Of a DNA stretch of 64,000 nucleotides, positions 36,409 to 45,437 are shown piece after piece. Position 1 is the first letter of the stretch, and the number at the start of each line of letters is the position of its first letter. The notes beneath the pieces are model-generated. The model was not told the origin of the DNA. It did no database searches and saw only the letters and a program-made list of their open reading frames with translations. The DNA is from Clostridiaceae bacterium (GTDB taxonomy: Bacteria; Cyanobacteriota; Vampirovibrionia; Gastranaerophilales; Gastranaerophilaceae): positions 61,502-125,501 of the forward strand of contig JALCDS010000002.1 in the NCBI GenBank assembly GCA_022641775.1, in the 5' to 3' direction. A program made the translations under genes and the position numbers.

Positions 36409-37335
36409 TTATAAAACAGCTTTTATCGCTTCTATCATTCCTGTTTCATTTGCAATATTTTTACCTGCAATATCAAAAGCTGTTCCATGTCCCGGAGATG
36501 TTCTTATGACATCCAATCCTATTGTCATATTTACTGTTTTATCTCCAGCAACGGTCTTTATCGGAATAAGCCCTTGATCGTGGTAGTTTGCGATATAACA
36601 ATCATAACTTGCAGTTGAATTGTTGAAATATTCTTGTGCGGCTTTTACAAACAGCGTATCTGCAGGTAAAGGATTTGTAATCTGTATTCCTTCACTTTTT
36701 AAAATTTCTACTGCGGGTTGCAAATATTTTATTTCTTCTTGTCCGAGAATTCCGTCTTCACCGGCATGTGGGTTGAAGGCACAGAGTGCAAATTTTGGAT
36801 TGTAAATCTTCAATCTTGTTGAATAAAATTCTTTTAATTTTTCTATTTTTTCAACAACTAGTTCTTTACTGATTTTTATATCTTTTAATGCGCAATGTCT
36901 TGTTAAAAGTAATACCCTGAAATTTCCGGCAACAAAAAACATTTCTGCAAGTTGCCCATTATGAGCTAAATATTTTTGTAAAATCTCTGTTTGTCCGTTA
37001 AAATTGTGTCCAGCCATATACATTGCACACTTTGCCGTAGGTGCTGTGACTATTGCGGAAATATTTTTGTTTGTTGCATATTCGCAAGCTTTTTTTACGG
37101 CATTAAAAGAAAATTCTCCGCAAATTTTGTCTATTTTTCCGGGTGTAACTTCAACATCAAATGGTATTTCTACGATTTCGTAATCTTTATCAAGTTCTCC
37201 GTAAAAATCAATTATTTTTTTATTCGTAAAAAGTACAACTTCATTTTTAGGTAAATCTAACGTTTTAAGAGCTTTTATTGTTATTTCAGCTCCAATCCCG
37301 TTTGGATCTCCAGTTGTAATACCTATTTTTCTCAT
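36409..37335 (-). CDS. pdxA: 4-hydroxythreonine-4-phosphate dehydrogenase
   Basis: A metal- and NAD-dependent dehydrogenase of 308 residues. TTGDPNGIGAEI opens the protein; TAPTAKCAM, MAGHNFNGQTEIL and NYHDQGLIPIKTV hold the substrate- and metal-binding residues; RTSPGHGTAFDIAG is the family's C-terminal signature. In vitamin B6 synthesis it forms the amino-ketone used by PdxJ (encoded at 4.9 kb). The adjacent DUF1537 kinase raises the alternative that it is a PdxA2-type D-threonate 4-phosphate dehydrogenase; with pdxJ present, a biosynthetic role is favoured. Confidence 0.9.
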   Translation of the reverse strand: MRKIGITTGDPNGIGAEITIKALKTLDLPKNEVVLFTNKKIIDFYGELDKDYEIVEIPFDVEVTPGKIDKICGEFSFNAVKKACEYATNKNISAIVTAPTAKCAMYMAGHNFNGQTEILQKYLAHNGQLAEMFFVAGNFRVLLLTRHCALKDIKISKELVVEKIEKLKEFYSTRLKIYNPKFALCAFNPHAGEDGILGQEEIKYLQPAVEILKSEGIQITNPLPADTLFVKAAQEYFNNSTASYDCYIANYHDQGLIPIKTVAGDKTVNMTIGLDVIRTSPGHGTAFDIAGKNIANETGMIEAIKAVL

Positions 37336-37340
37336 AAGGT

Positions 37341-38657
37341 TTAGTCCAATTCGTCGTGATTTTGAAAATATTTGATAATATCAATCAAAGTATTTCCGTT
37401 TCCTAAATTTCCTGATTTTGTCACAATCCATTGTGCATTCAAATCCATACATAAAGGAATTGCAGGTGCAACTTCATCAATCAACTGTAATTGATCGGCA
37501 CCGATTGCATGACAGCATTTGTAAGAAGTTTCTCCACCGAGAGTAATCAAGATTAATTCTTTTTTTTCGGTTACTCTTTTTGTAAGTTCAGCCAAAAAAT
37601 CAGTGATTGTTGTTGCTAAATTTGCTTTTGTTAGTTCTGCATCAAGCGTTGCATCAGAAAAACCATCAAAATTTATTATTAAATGAGAAGTATTTACAAC
37701 AACGATGTTATTCAATTCCAAGTTGTGAACGCAGCGTTCTACGAGGTCATCGGTTACGCCCTGTAAAACTGTTTGTAAATCTAAATTAATCATCAAAATA
37801 TTGTCAAAATCATCGCAATTGTCTAGTTTATCTATTTGACCTGCAGTAATTTGGGTTGCACTGCCGGATACAATAAATTTAGGTAATTTCGGAAACTGTT
37901 TTTCTGTAACATGATTTTCAATATCGGATAACCAGTATTCGCCCATAGCTTGTGCCAAGGCTGCTGAACCTACAGGAAGTATTTTGAATTCAGATTTGTT
38001 TATTGCGAGTGCAACTTGTTCAACATCTACGGTTGAAACACTATCTGCAACGATTAATTTTTTACCTTCTTTTATAAGCCTGTTAATTTCTTGCAAAATA
38101 GGTCCGGCTCCGCCCATTACAGTCTTAAATTCAATTATTCCTATAATATCTTTGTATTCAGGATTCAATTGCTTTTGTAAAAGGGTAGGAATATGTGATT
38201 CCATAATAGGATTGTGTGGATCACGAGCCATTTCACTTCGTTCTATCGGAATACCTTTTAGCATATGATAGCCACCGATTGTTATACGAGATTCCGCCGG
38301 AAAGGCCGGACAAATAATGGCCGCATCCCAATTTAAAGTCCCGAGCATAGCCAGAACTTCAACTGCAATATTACCTCTTAATGTCGAATCTATTTTTTTA
38401 TAAAAATGATCCGGATTGAAATTGTCTACAAACATTTTAGTAGCATTTATAACTTTTTCAAATGCTATTTCCGGTTCGACATTCCGCGTTTCGGTTGCAG
38501 CTGCCCAAGCTTGTGTTCCTTTTATATTTAAAGGTACAGATGTCGAATTCAACAGAATTTGTGTACTGGCACCTTTTACGTGGAATTGGAGAGCTGTATC
38601 GTTTGCTCCTGTCAAATCGTCTGCAATAACCCCAACTATGTCAGAATTAATTATCAT
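37341..38657 (-). CDS. Four-carbon acid sugar kinase family (DUF1537)
   Basis: A 438-residue kinase. The N-terminal domain begins VGVIADDLTGANDTALQF, a hallmark of the family, with YKKIDSTLRGNIA following. The C-terminal nucleotide domain has FIVSGSATQITAGQI and LITLGGETSYKCCHAI. Family members phosphorylate 4-carbon acids such as D-threonate or erythronate; some act on 4-hydroxy-L-threonine, which would give the PdxA substrate. It lies 5 bases upstream of pdxA in the same operon and overlaps ssb by 4 bases. Confidence 0.87.
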   Translation of the reverse strand: MIINSDIVGVIADDLTGANDTALQFHVKGASTQILLNSTSVPLNIKGTQAWAAATETRNVEPEIAFEKVINATKMFVDNFNPDHFYKKIDSTLRGNIAVEVLAMLGTLNWDAAIICPAFPAESRITIGGYHMLKGIPIERSEMARDPHNPIMESHIPTLLQKQLNPEYKDIIGIIEFKTVMGGAGPILQEINRLIKEGKKLIVADSVSTVDVEQVALAINKSEFKILPVGSAALAQAMGEYWLSDIENHVTEKQFPKLPKFIVSGSATQITAGQIDKLDNCDDFDNILMINLDLQTVLQGVTDDLVERCVHNLELNNIVVVNTSHLIINFDGFSDATLDAELTKANLATTITDFLAELTKRVTEKKELILITLGGETSYKCCHAIGADQLQLIDEVAPAIPLCMDLNAQWIVTKSGNLGNGNTLIDIIKYFQNHDELD

Positions 38658-38989
38658 ACAGTTTCAGCATCTCTTTTCGAACCGAGAAGACGAATATTGT
38701 TAGCAATTACGCTGAAAGATTCTCTGTCATCTCCGGTTGCTTTATCAGTCCATTTGCTCTGGTTGATTCTGCCATCAACTGCAACAAGAATACCTTTTTT
38801 TACGTATTCTCCGGCAAATTCAGCCTGTTTGTCCCAAACGTCAACGTTAAACCAGTCTGCAACTTCTGATTTGGTTTTTGAATCCCAACGATTTACAGCA
38901 ACAGAAAAGTTTGCTCTGCATTTACCTGATTCAAAATATTTTATTTCGGCATTTCTGCCTACGCGTCCTACCAATACAACTGTATTCAT
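38654..38989 (-). CDS. ssb: Single-stranded DNA-binding protein, short form
   Basis: A 111-residue OB-fold protein (MNTVVLVGRVGRNAEIKYFE, NRWDSKTKSEVADWFNVDVW, GRINQSKW). It lacks the flexible linker and acidic D-D-x-P-F tip that recruits partner proteins in most SSBs; the frame ends right after the OB fold. The first gene of the ssb-kinase-pdxA operon, with an ATGA-type overlap. The usual rpsF-ssb-rpsR setting is absent, so this may be a second, specialised SSB. Confidence 0.85.
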   Translation of the reverse strand: MNTVVLVGRVGRNAEIKYFESGKCRANFSVAVNRWDSKTKSEVADWFNVDVWDKQAEFAGEYVKKGILVAVDGRINQSKWTDKATGDDRESFSVIANNIRLLGSKRDAETV

Positions 38990-39121
38990 CTAAACCTCTT
39001 TTCCTATATATCTATAACAAGATGATACAATAAAAATGTATTAACTTTAAATTATCAATGAAGTTTTGTAAAGAGTAGTGATATTGACAATTTTTTAAAA
39101 AAGTATAGACTAAATATTAAT

Positions 39122-39772
39122 ATGAGTTTGAAAGTTAAAATTAAAACACCTGAAGAAGGATTGATTCATCTGAGAATGTACCCGCTTTATGTTCCGCCTA
39201 TTGCCTTATGCTTTGTGTTGTTGTTATATCAGGTTTTAAATCATCATTCTATTTTTGAAGATATCGTTGGCGGGTTGTCCCCATTAAAGGCATTTTTTGC
39301 ATTATTTTGTATTTTTTTTCCTTTAATATCTATATATTTAATAGTATTTTTTTATAGATTCAATAAAATTAAACCATATAGGCAAATGATTATGCCAAAA
39401 CCTGTTGATGAACTTATTTTTAACGAAAATAATATTCAATTGAAAAAATATATTGATAAAAAGAATTGTCAAATTCAAACATATTCTTATGATGAAATAA
39501 CTTCTGTTAAAATGACTTTGGGGACAAAAGGATATGTCTACATAAACTATCATAATGGGCTTCTTGATTGTGTAAATATTGATATTACCGTAAATTCTCA
39601 GGATATACATATAAGTATGTTTACCAATGATGATACTTACTTGATTTGTACCATTGCAAAATATTTTAATAAAACAAATAATTTTACTTATAAAATTAAT
39701 GAAGATTTGAACGAATATGAAAGAGAAGGTTTAGCAAAAGCTTTTGCTAAATTGGCAAATGTGAAAGCATAA
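39122..39772 (+). CDS. Two-helix membrane protein with PH-like C-terminal domain
   Basis: A 216-residue protein. Two hydrophobic helices (about 22-40 and 55-80) are followed by a soluble region whose strand pattern (VDELIFNENNIQLKK, TYSYDEITSVKMTLGTKG, YVYINYHNG) suggests a bacterial PH-like fold. No known family is certain. The gene stands alone between ssb and thrS. Confidence 0.65.
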   Translation: MSLKVKIKTPEEGLIHLRMYPLYVPPIALCFVLLLYQVLNHHSIFEDIVGGLSPLKAFFALFCIFFPLISIYLIVFFYRFNKIKPYRQMIMPKPVDELIFNENNIQLKKYIDKKNCQIQTYSYDEITSVKMTLGTKGYVYINYHNGLLDCVNIDITVNSQDIHISMFTNDDTYLICTIAKYFNKTNNFTYKINEDLNEYEREGLAKAFAKLANVKA

Positions 39773-39831
39773 ATATATAATGTCTCTTGAATATAAATAT
39801 TGTTGATGTAGAATTTTTATCGTAATAGTTT

Positions 39832-39887
39832 GGGGGATCCGCCCCGATATATGTTTCTTTCGAAGGTTATCGATTGAAACGGAAAGG
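39832..39887 (+). promoter_or_regulatory. Structured leader of thrS
   Basis: Two small hairpins are visible just before the start: GGGG-GATCCG-CCCC (39833-39845), and GTTTC/GAAAC (39853-39857 with 39876-39880) enclosing CGA/TCG. The ribosome site GGAAAGG follows directly. A translational operator is possible; no T-box core sequence is present. Confidence 0.35.
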
Positions 39888-39893
39888 ATAAAA

Positions 39894-41690
39894 ATGGAAA
39901 AGAATCAAGAAACACTGAGGACATTACGTCACTCTACATCACACATTATGGCACAGGCTGTTCAAAAGCTGTTCCCGTCTGCTAAATTAGCAATAGGACC
40001 GGCAACAGATGACGGCTTTTATTATGACTTTGATTTAACCGATGGTCATGCTTTTACAAACGACGATTTGGAAAAAATCGAAGCTGAAATGAAGGCTATT
40101 GTTAAGCAAAATCTTACATTTGAAAAAATATATCTTGATGATGTTGATGCAAAGATTAAAGAATTTAAGGATGAAGGCGAAATTTACAAGGCTGAATTGT
40201 TGGAAGAACACAAAAACGACAAGCCAACATTGTATTTGACCAAGGACAAAGACGGAAATATTTTATTCAACGATCTTTGTGCAGGTCCTCATGTCCCGAA
40301 CACATCTTATATAAAAGCTAATGCGTTTAAACTTTTAAAAGTTGCAGGTGCATATTGGCGTGGCAACGAAAAGAATAAAATGCTTCAAAGAATATATGCA
40401 ACAGCATACTGGTCTAAAGAAGATTTAGCTGATTACCTTCACATGATGGAAGAAGCTGAAAAACGTGACCACAGAAAACTCGGTGCAAAATTAGATTTGT
40501 TCTCTGTAAGAGAAGAAGTCGGCGCAGGATTTGTTTTATGGCATCCGAATTTGGCAGTTGTAAGAGAAGAAATTGAAAATTATTGGAGAACTGAACACAG
40601 AAAACGTGGTTATGTTATCGTAAATACTCCTCAAATTGCTAAATCTAAATTGTGGGAAATTTCAGGTCACATGGATCACTACAAAGAAAATATGTTCTTT
40701 ATCCAAAAGGATGATGAAAAAGACGATCAATATGTTGTAAAACCAATGAATTGTCCGTTCCATATCTTGATTTATCAAGCAAACAGACATTCTTATCGTT
40801 CATTACCATTACGTATGGCAGAATTGGGTACTGTTTACAGAAAAGAAAAATCAGGAGCTTTGGGTGGGTTAACTCGTGTTCAAGGTTTTACTCAGGATGA
40901 TGCGCATATTTTCTGTACGCCGGAACAATTGGTTGATGAAATCAATTTAATTATCGACTTTGTATCAGATACAATGAAAATATTTGAAATGAGCTTTGAA
41001 GTTGAATTGTCAACTCGTCCTGAAAGCTATGTCGGAACAATTGAAAATTGGGATTTGGCTGAAAAAGGATTGAAAGAAGCTATGGATAAACGTGGAATGA
41101 AATATGATATCAATGAAGGCGATGGCGCATTCTACGGTCCTAAAATAGACTTCAAAGTAAAAGATGCAATCGGTAGAACTTGGCAGTGTGCAACAATTCA
41201 ATTAGACTTCAATTTGCCTGAACGTTTTGATATCAAATATCAAGATAAAGACGGTCAATTGAAAACTCCTGTAATGTTACACAGAGTAATCTTTGGTTCT
41301 ATGGAAAGATTCCATGGTATCTTAATTGAACATTATGCCGGTGCATTCCCGACTTGGCTTGCTCCAACACAGGTTGCAATTGTTCCTATTTCAAATGACA
41401 AACATACTGATTACGCAGAAAAAATTTACAAAAAAATGCGTGATGCAGGAATAAGAGCTTCTCTTGATGACAGATCTGAAAGTATGAATTATAAAATCAG
41501 AGAAAGTTTGCAAGATAAGAAAATCCCTTACGTATGCGTTGTCGGAGATAAAGAAATCGAAACTAATACCGTAGCTGTTCGTGCTCGTGGTATCGGACAA
41601 GTAGGAACATTCTCTGTTGATGAATTTATTTCAACTATAGAAAATGAAATAAAAACAAGAGCAAACAAATCTTTTGCTAAAAAAGACTAG
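39894..41690 (+). CDS. thrS: Threonyl-tRNA synthetase without TGS domain
   Basis: A class II synthetase, 598 residues. It begins directly with the editing-domain motif HSTSHIMAQ (about residues 13-21), so the N-terminal TGS domain of about 60 residues found in the E. coli type is missing. The catalytic core has MNCPFHILIYQ and the dimer-interface/motif 2 region YRKEKSGALGGLTRVQGFTQ; the anticodon-binding domain (APTQVAIVPIS) is at the end. Shine-Dalgarno GGAAAGG is 6 bases upstream. Two tRNA-Thr genes lie at 24 kb. Confidence 0.95.
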   Translation: MEKNQETLRTLRHSTSHIMAQAVQKLFPSAKLAIGPATDDGFYYDFDLTDGHAFTNDDLEKIEAEMKAIVKQNLTFEKIYLDDVDAKIKEFKDEGEIYKAELLEEHKNDKPTLYLTKDKDGNILFNDLCAGPHVPNTSYIKANAFKLLKVAGAYWRGNEKNKMLQRIYATAYWSKEDLADYLHMMEEAEKRDHRKLGAKLDLFSVREEVGAGFVLWHPNLAVVREEIENYWRTEHRKRGYVIVNTPQIAKSKLWEISGHMDHYKENMFFIQKDDEKDDQYVVKPMNCPFHILIYQANRHSYRSLPLRMAELGTVYRKEKSGALGGLTRVQGFTQDDAHIFCTPEQLVDEINLIIDFVSDTMKIFEMSFEVELSTRPESYVGTIENWDLAEKGLKEAMDKRGMKYDINEGDGAFYGPKIDFKVKDAIGRTWQCATIQLDFNLPERFDIKYQDKDGQLKTPVMLHRVIFGSMERFHGILIEHYAGAFPTWLAPTQVAIVPISNDKHTDYAEKIYKKMRDAGIRASLDDRSESMNYKIRESLQDKKIPYVCVVGDKEIETNTVAVRARGIGQVGTFSVDEFISTIENEIKTRANKSFAKKD

Positions 41691-41699
41691 TTTAATAAC

Positions 41700-41736
41700 C
41701 AAAAAAGACCGAACTATTCAGTTCGGTCTTTTTTTA
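41700..41736 (+). terminator. Terminator of thrS
   Basis: AAAGACCGAACT and its complement around a 4-base loop, followed by seven Ts. Confidence 0.9.
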
Positions 41737-41740
41737 TGCA

Positions 41741-41767
41741 ATAAAAAACGCCGGTTAGAAACCGACG
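41741..41767 (-). terminator. Terminator of the 51-aa gene
   Basis: On the reverse strand CGTCGGTT-TCT-AACCGGCG (one G-U) is followed by TTTTTTAT. It is oriented to end the short gene at 41806-41961 and is separate from the thrS terminator. Confidence 0.75.
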
Positions 41768-41805
41768 TGATTTTAAAAACTCTCTTCATTAACGGATAAG
41801 GATTG

Positions 41806-41961
41806 CTACTTTACAGCATGCAATCTTGCCTGAATACCGGCATCTGCGTTAATCATTTTCGCATTAGCCAACGCCACAGAACGGCGTTTTTTTGCTCCTC
41901 TTAATATGAATTCTACACTATCAGTGACATTGCACGAAGGTGTTACTATCTTTTTTAACAT
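41806..41961 (-). CDS. 51-residue basic protein, unknown
   Basis: A short frame with start ATG at 41961 preceded by GGAG about 10 bases upstream, stop TAG, and its own rho-independent terminator 39 bases beyond. The product is basic (an RGAKKRRS segment near residues 21-28), with Ala-rich helix afterwards and one cysteine at residue 10. I recognise no family; nucleic-acid or ribosome binding is suggested by charge only. It fills most of the gap between thrS and the activase gene; 41962-42118 is AT-rich with no further feature. Confidence 0.6.
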   Translation of the reverse strand: MLKKIVTPSCNVTDSVEFILRGAKKRRSVALANAKMINADAGIQARLHAVK

Positions 41962-42118
41962 ATATTTTTATCTCCATTGATATTCTGATTACTTATTTCT
42001 TATCGGTTATTTTTAGTGTTAACTTTAATTTTTTATATCTCTTTTTAACAATTATTTACATTAAATTAATTTTTTGTTTGTGTTAAAATGAAGTAAATTC
42101 AAAGAATAGAGGACAAAT

Positions 42119-43123
42119 ATGAGCTTAACAGTATATTTAGGGATAGATGTAGGTTCTGTAACAACAAAACTTGCAGTTATTGATGAAAAAGGTAAATATG
42201 TTGATTCTGTAATGCTAAAAACAGGAGGAACTCCCGTTACAGCTGTGCAGACCGGATTGAAAAATTTATATGCAAAAAGATTGACGGAATATGACGTAAA
42301 AGGTGTAGGAACAACAGGTTCCGGACGTAATTTGGCCGGTGCATTGGTTGGTGCTGATGTTATAAAAAATGAAATTACGGCACATGCTGTTGCTGCAAGT
42401 GTTAATATTCCGGGAGTTCAAACAATTTTGGAAATTGGCGGACAGGACAGTAAAATTATTATATTGCGAGATGGTATTGTAACTGACTTTGCAATGAATA
42501 CAGTTTGTGCGGCAGGTACAGGAAGCTTTTTGGACCATCAGGCGCAAAGATTGAATGTTCCAATAGAAGAATTTGGTGATACTGCATTGAAATCATCAAA
42601 TCCTGCAAGAATTGCCGGCAGATGCGGTGTATTTGCCGAAAGTGATTTGATTCACAAACAACAACTGGGCTATCCTGTTGAAGATTTGTTATACGGACTT
42701 TGTCAGGCTTTAGTTCGCAACTATTTGAGTAATTTGGCATTAGGGAAAGAACTTTTGCCGACTATTTCATTCCAAGGCGGTGTTGCAACAAATTCAGGAA
42801 TGGTGAAAGCTTTTGAAGAAGCTTTGGGACATAAAGTTGTAGTTCCTGATAATCACCAAACAATGGGTGCAATCGGTGCAGCTCTTTTAGCAATGGAAAA
42901 TCATCAATATACAGATGCATCAACAACATTTAAAGGTTGGCAAGTAGGAGATATGAAATTCCATTCAATTACTTGTGATTGTAACGGATGTTCTAATAAT
43001 TGTGAAGTTATCACGATTGTTGAAGGTGAATTGGAACAAGAGCATTACGAAAAAATTAAGGATATAAAAGGCAATATTATCGCACGTTGGGGCGGTACTT
43101 GCGGTCGTTGGGAATTAACATAA
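42119..43123 (+). CDS. 2-hydroxyacyl-CoA dehydratase activase (BadF/BadG/BcrA/HgdC family)
   Basis: A 334-residue ASKHA-fold ATPase that transfers electrons to a 2-hydroxyacyl-CoA dehydratase or related enzyme. The phosphate-binding motif GIDVGSVTTKLAV opens it; EIGGQDSKII is the second ATP motif; the two cysteines that would hold the shared [4Fe-4S] cluster of the dimer are in NTVCAAGTGSFLD and IAGRCGVFAESD. C-terminal Cys-rich segment CDCNGCSNNCEV is additional. Its dehydratase partner is not adjacent, so the target is unknown. Confidence 0.87.
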   Translation: MSLTVYLGIDVGSVTTKLAVIDEKGKYVDSVMLKTGGTPVTAVQTGLKNLYAKRLTEYDVKGVGTTGSGRNLAGALVGADVIKNEITAHAVAASVNIPGVQTILEIGGQDSKIIILRDGIVTDFAMNTVCAAGTGSFLDHQAQRLNVPIEEFGDTALKSSNPARIAGRCGVFAESDLIHKQQLGYPVEDLLYGLCQALVRNYLSNLALGKELLPTISFQGGVATNSGMVKAFEEALGHKVVVPDNHQTMGAIGAALLAMENHQYTDASTTFKGWQVGDMKFHSITCDCNGCSNNCEVITIVEGELEQEHYEKIKDIKGNIIARWGGTCGRWELT

Positions 43124-43137
43124 CGAAAAATAGAAAT

Positions 43138-43170
43138 AAAAAAGGAGAATTTTAAATTCTCCTTTTTTTA
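43138..43170. terminator. Bidirectional terminator
   Basis: AAAAAAGGAGAATTT and its complement with T-tract, between the activase and the convergent ankyrin gene. Confidence 0.88.
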
Positions 43171-43181
43171 TTATGAAATTT

Positions 43182-43763
43182 TTATTTTTTATATTGTCTT
43201 AGAACTGCATCTTTAATTGCATTATCTTTTGTTTTTACGGCTCGAACAAGAGTTTCATCATTAACTTGAGCACCTGCATTCAAAAGAGATGTTGCAATTT
43301 TGATTTGCTTCTTTTTAAGTGCATAATTTAATGGGCTTTCATTGTTCGTTGAAGCATTTACATCAGCTCCATATGCGATTAAAATATCAACAATTTGAGG
43401 TTGTTTTTTGCCTATGGCAATTTTCAATGGAGATTCTCCCGAAATAAGAGTATTTGGATTTACGCCGTTACTTAATAATACCTTTAAAGCTTTATCGCTG
43501 CCGCAATTGATGGCTGTATAAATTGCAGGAACTTTTCCCCAAGTTGTTTTAGGACTCATTCCGGCTTTTATAAAGTCTTCTGTCAGAAGTGCATTGTTAT
43601 TTATAATAGCTTGCATAAAGCCAAAAGAATCATATTTCAGCCCTTGAGCTTGAATCGTTGAAATATATTGCATTTGCTGTGTTGTTTGAGTGTCAGCATT
43701 AACCATCGTGATTCCGCATTGGATAGCAAGTAAAAGCGCTATTAGTGCAATTCTCTTTTTCAT
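43182..43763 (-). CDS. Secreted ankyrin-repeat protein
   Basis: A 193-residue protein with a signal peptide (residues 1-23, MKKRIALIALLLAIQCGI then VNADT). About four ankyrin repeats follow, seen in KVPAIYTAINCGSDKALKVL, ESPLKIAIGKKQPQIVDILI and ESPLNYALKKKQIKIATSLL. Ankyrin repeats bind proteins; an extracytoplasmic site is implied by the signal. It is a single gene. Confidence 0.85.
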   Translation of the reverse strand: MKKRIALIALLLAIQCGITMVNADTQTTQQMQYISTIQAQGLKYDSFGFMQAIINNNALLTEDFIKAGMSPKTTWGKVPAIYTAINCGSDKALKVLLSNGVNPNTLISGESPLKIAIGKKQPQIVDILIAYGADVNASTNNESPLNYALKKKQIKIATSLLNAGAQVNDETLVRAVKTKDNAIKDAVLRQYKK

Positions 43764-43846
43764 AGTTTTCTCCTAATAAATCTGTTAACGTAAATATAAT
43801 AGCATTTTTTATCATTACAGTCCAGTTTTTATGATAAACTATTGAT

Positions 43847-44794
43847 ATGAACGTCAAAGCTCTAAAACTTGTAAAATATGAAAGATATCTTCTCGCTCTG
43901 ATTATGACATTTATAATGTTTGTATCTGCCGGATTAACCGGACAAAAAGAGATTATATTCCCAGAAGTTTTGGCAATAATGACAGGTGCATGGCTTGATA
44001 GTATTCAGCCTTGGAATGTGAATAAAAGACGTATTTTTATATTGACTTGTCTTACGGCTTTTATTGGGGTTGCAATAGTAAAATATATTCATATTGCACT
44101 ATTTTGGCAGGTTTTTGTAGCATTTGTATCTTGCGGGGTTTTACTCGTTTTGTTAAAAACAAATTTTATTCCGATAATTTCTGCGTGTATTTTACCTGTT
44201 TATCTCCAGACAACTACTTGGGTTTATTCTGTTGCCGTTAGCATTATGACACTTGTTATAATTACTGTTCAATGGCTTATGGAAAAATATAAATTGCGTA
44301 GTATCAATCATTATAATCCAGAATTTGATATCAAAAAGAATATTCTATTATGGGTAAAATTATTTCTTATTTTTGGAATAATTGCAATTATTCCGATAGA
44401 AAGCAAAAACATCTTCTTTTTAGCTCCACCATTGGTTGTTACTTTTGTTTCTTTTGCAAATCCAAAAAGTCCTGTTAGAAAAAAAATATTACCTATTTAT
44501 GGAGTATTAGTTTTTGCCGCTATTGTTGGAACGGGAATGAGAGTTTTGTTAAATATGGATTTGAATGTTCCGCTTGCTATTTGCGCTGTTATTTCTTGTG
44601 TGGCAATGTTTTTTGTTTTCGATTATACAAGAATATTTTTCCCGCCATCAGGTGCGGTTGTTATATTACCGTTTCTTTTAAGATATGATGATTTGAAATG
44701 GTTTCCGCTTGAGGTTGCGATTGGTGCTGCAGTTGTAATTAGTGTTTCAATGATTATGTTTCGTGAAAAAAGACTTAAACGAGACCTTCTTTAA
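43847..44794 (+). CDS. Polytopic membrane protein, possibly HPP-like
   Basis: A 315-residue protein with about nine transmembrane helices in two similar halves. The segment FFPPSGAVVILPFLL near the end resembles the HPP-family signature of nitrite-type transporters, and APPLVVTFVSFANPKSPVRK resembles it in the first half. The call is tentative; FUSC-type exporters are an alternative. Its 3' end overlaps the convergent response-regulator gene by 20 bases. Confidence 0.55.
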   Translation: MNVKALKLVKYERYLLALIMTFIMFVSAGLTGQKEIIFPEVLAIMTGAWLDSIQPWNVNKRRIFILTCLTAFIGVAIVKYIHIALFWQVFVAFVSCGVLLVLLKTNFIPIISACILPVYLQTTTWVYSVAVSIMTLVIITVQWLMEKYKLRSINHYNPEFDIKKNILLWVKLFLIFGIIAIIPIESKNIFFLAPPLVVTFVSFANPKSPVRKKILPIYGVLVFAAIVGTGMRVLLNMDLNVPLAICAVISCVAMFFVFDYTRIFFPPSGAVVILPFLLRYDDLKWFPLEVAIGAAVVISVSMIMFREKRLKRDLL

Positions 44795-45437
44795 GTGCCT
44801 TGACTGCAGCTTGAGTTCTATCATCAACTACAAGCTTTTGAATTATGTTACATACGTGAGCTTTTGCAGTGTGTTCAGATATTGTGAGTTCTTGAGCTAT
44901 TTCATTATTTGACTTTCCGTCAACGACAAGTTTAAGGACTTCATATTCTCTTTGCGTAAGATTTGAATGTTGTTCTTTAAACATTGCGCGAGACATTTGA
45001 CGAGGAGGAATTACTCCACAATTTTTTTCTCTTAAAATCGGTACGGCTTGAGGATCCAACCACATTGCTCCGTCTTTTACGGTTTTTATAATCATTTTTA
45101 AAACATCTGTATTTATATCTTTCATTACATATGCACACGCACCGGCATTTAAGGATGTTTGTACTTCTTCTTCGCTTAAATGTGAAGTTAAAATTATGAC
45201 TTTTGCATTGCTATTTATTTCAAGAATTTGTTTTGTTGCATCAATCCCTGATATATCCGGCAATCCGATATCCATTAGAACAATATCAGGTTTGTACAGC
45301 CGGTATTTTTCAATAGCTTCTTTACCTGTTTGGGCTTCAAGTTCGACTCTAATGTCTTTTTCGTCAAATAAGGATTTCAAACCGACACGCATAAGTTTTT
45401 GGTCTTCTACAAGAAGTATTTTTATAGGATTTTCCAT
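44775..45437 (-). CDS. NarL/LuxR-type response regulator
   Basis: A 220-residue two-domain regulator. The receiver has the acidic pair E11-D12, phospho-acceptor D56 (VLMDIGLPD), switch Ser/Thr in ILTSHLS, and K104. The LuxR HTH (LTQREYEVLKLVVDGKSNNE, IAQELTISEHTAKAHV) is at the C-terminus. No histidine kinase is adjacent, so it is an orphan here. Confidence 0.93.
   Translation of the reverse strand: MENPIKILLVEDQKLMRVGLKSLFDEKDIRVELEAQTGKEAIEKYRLYKPDIVLMDIGLPDISGIDATKQILEINSNAKVIILTSHLSEEEVQTSLNAGACAYVMKDINTDVLKMIIKTVKDGAMWLDPQAVPILREKNCGVIPPRQMSRAMFKEQHSNLTQREYEVLKLVVDGKSNNEIAQELTISEHTAKAHVCNIIQKLVVDDRTQAAVKALKEGLV

Noticed and set aside
39780..39893. T-box leader for thrS
   Set aside because: The GGGGGATCCGCCCC hairpin is not the T-box core and there is no room for a specifier stem.
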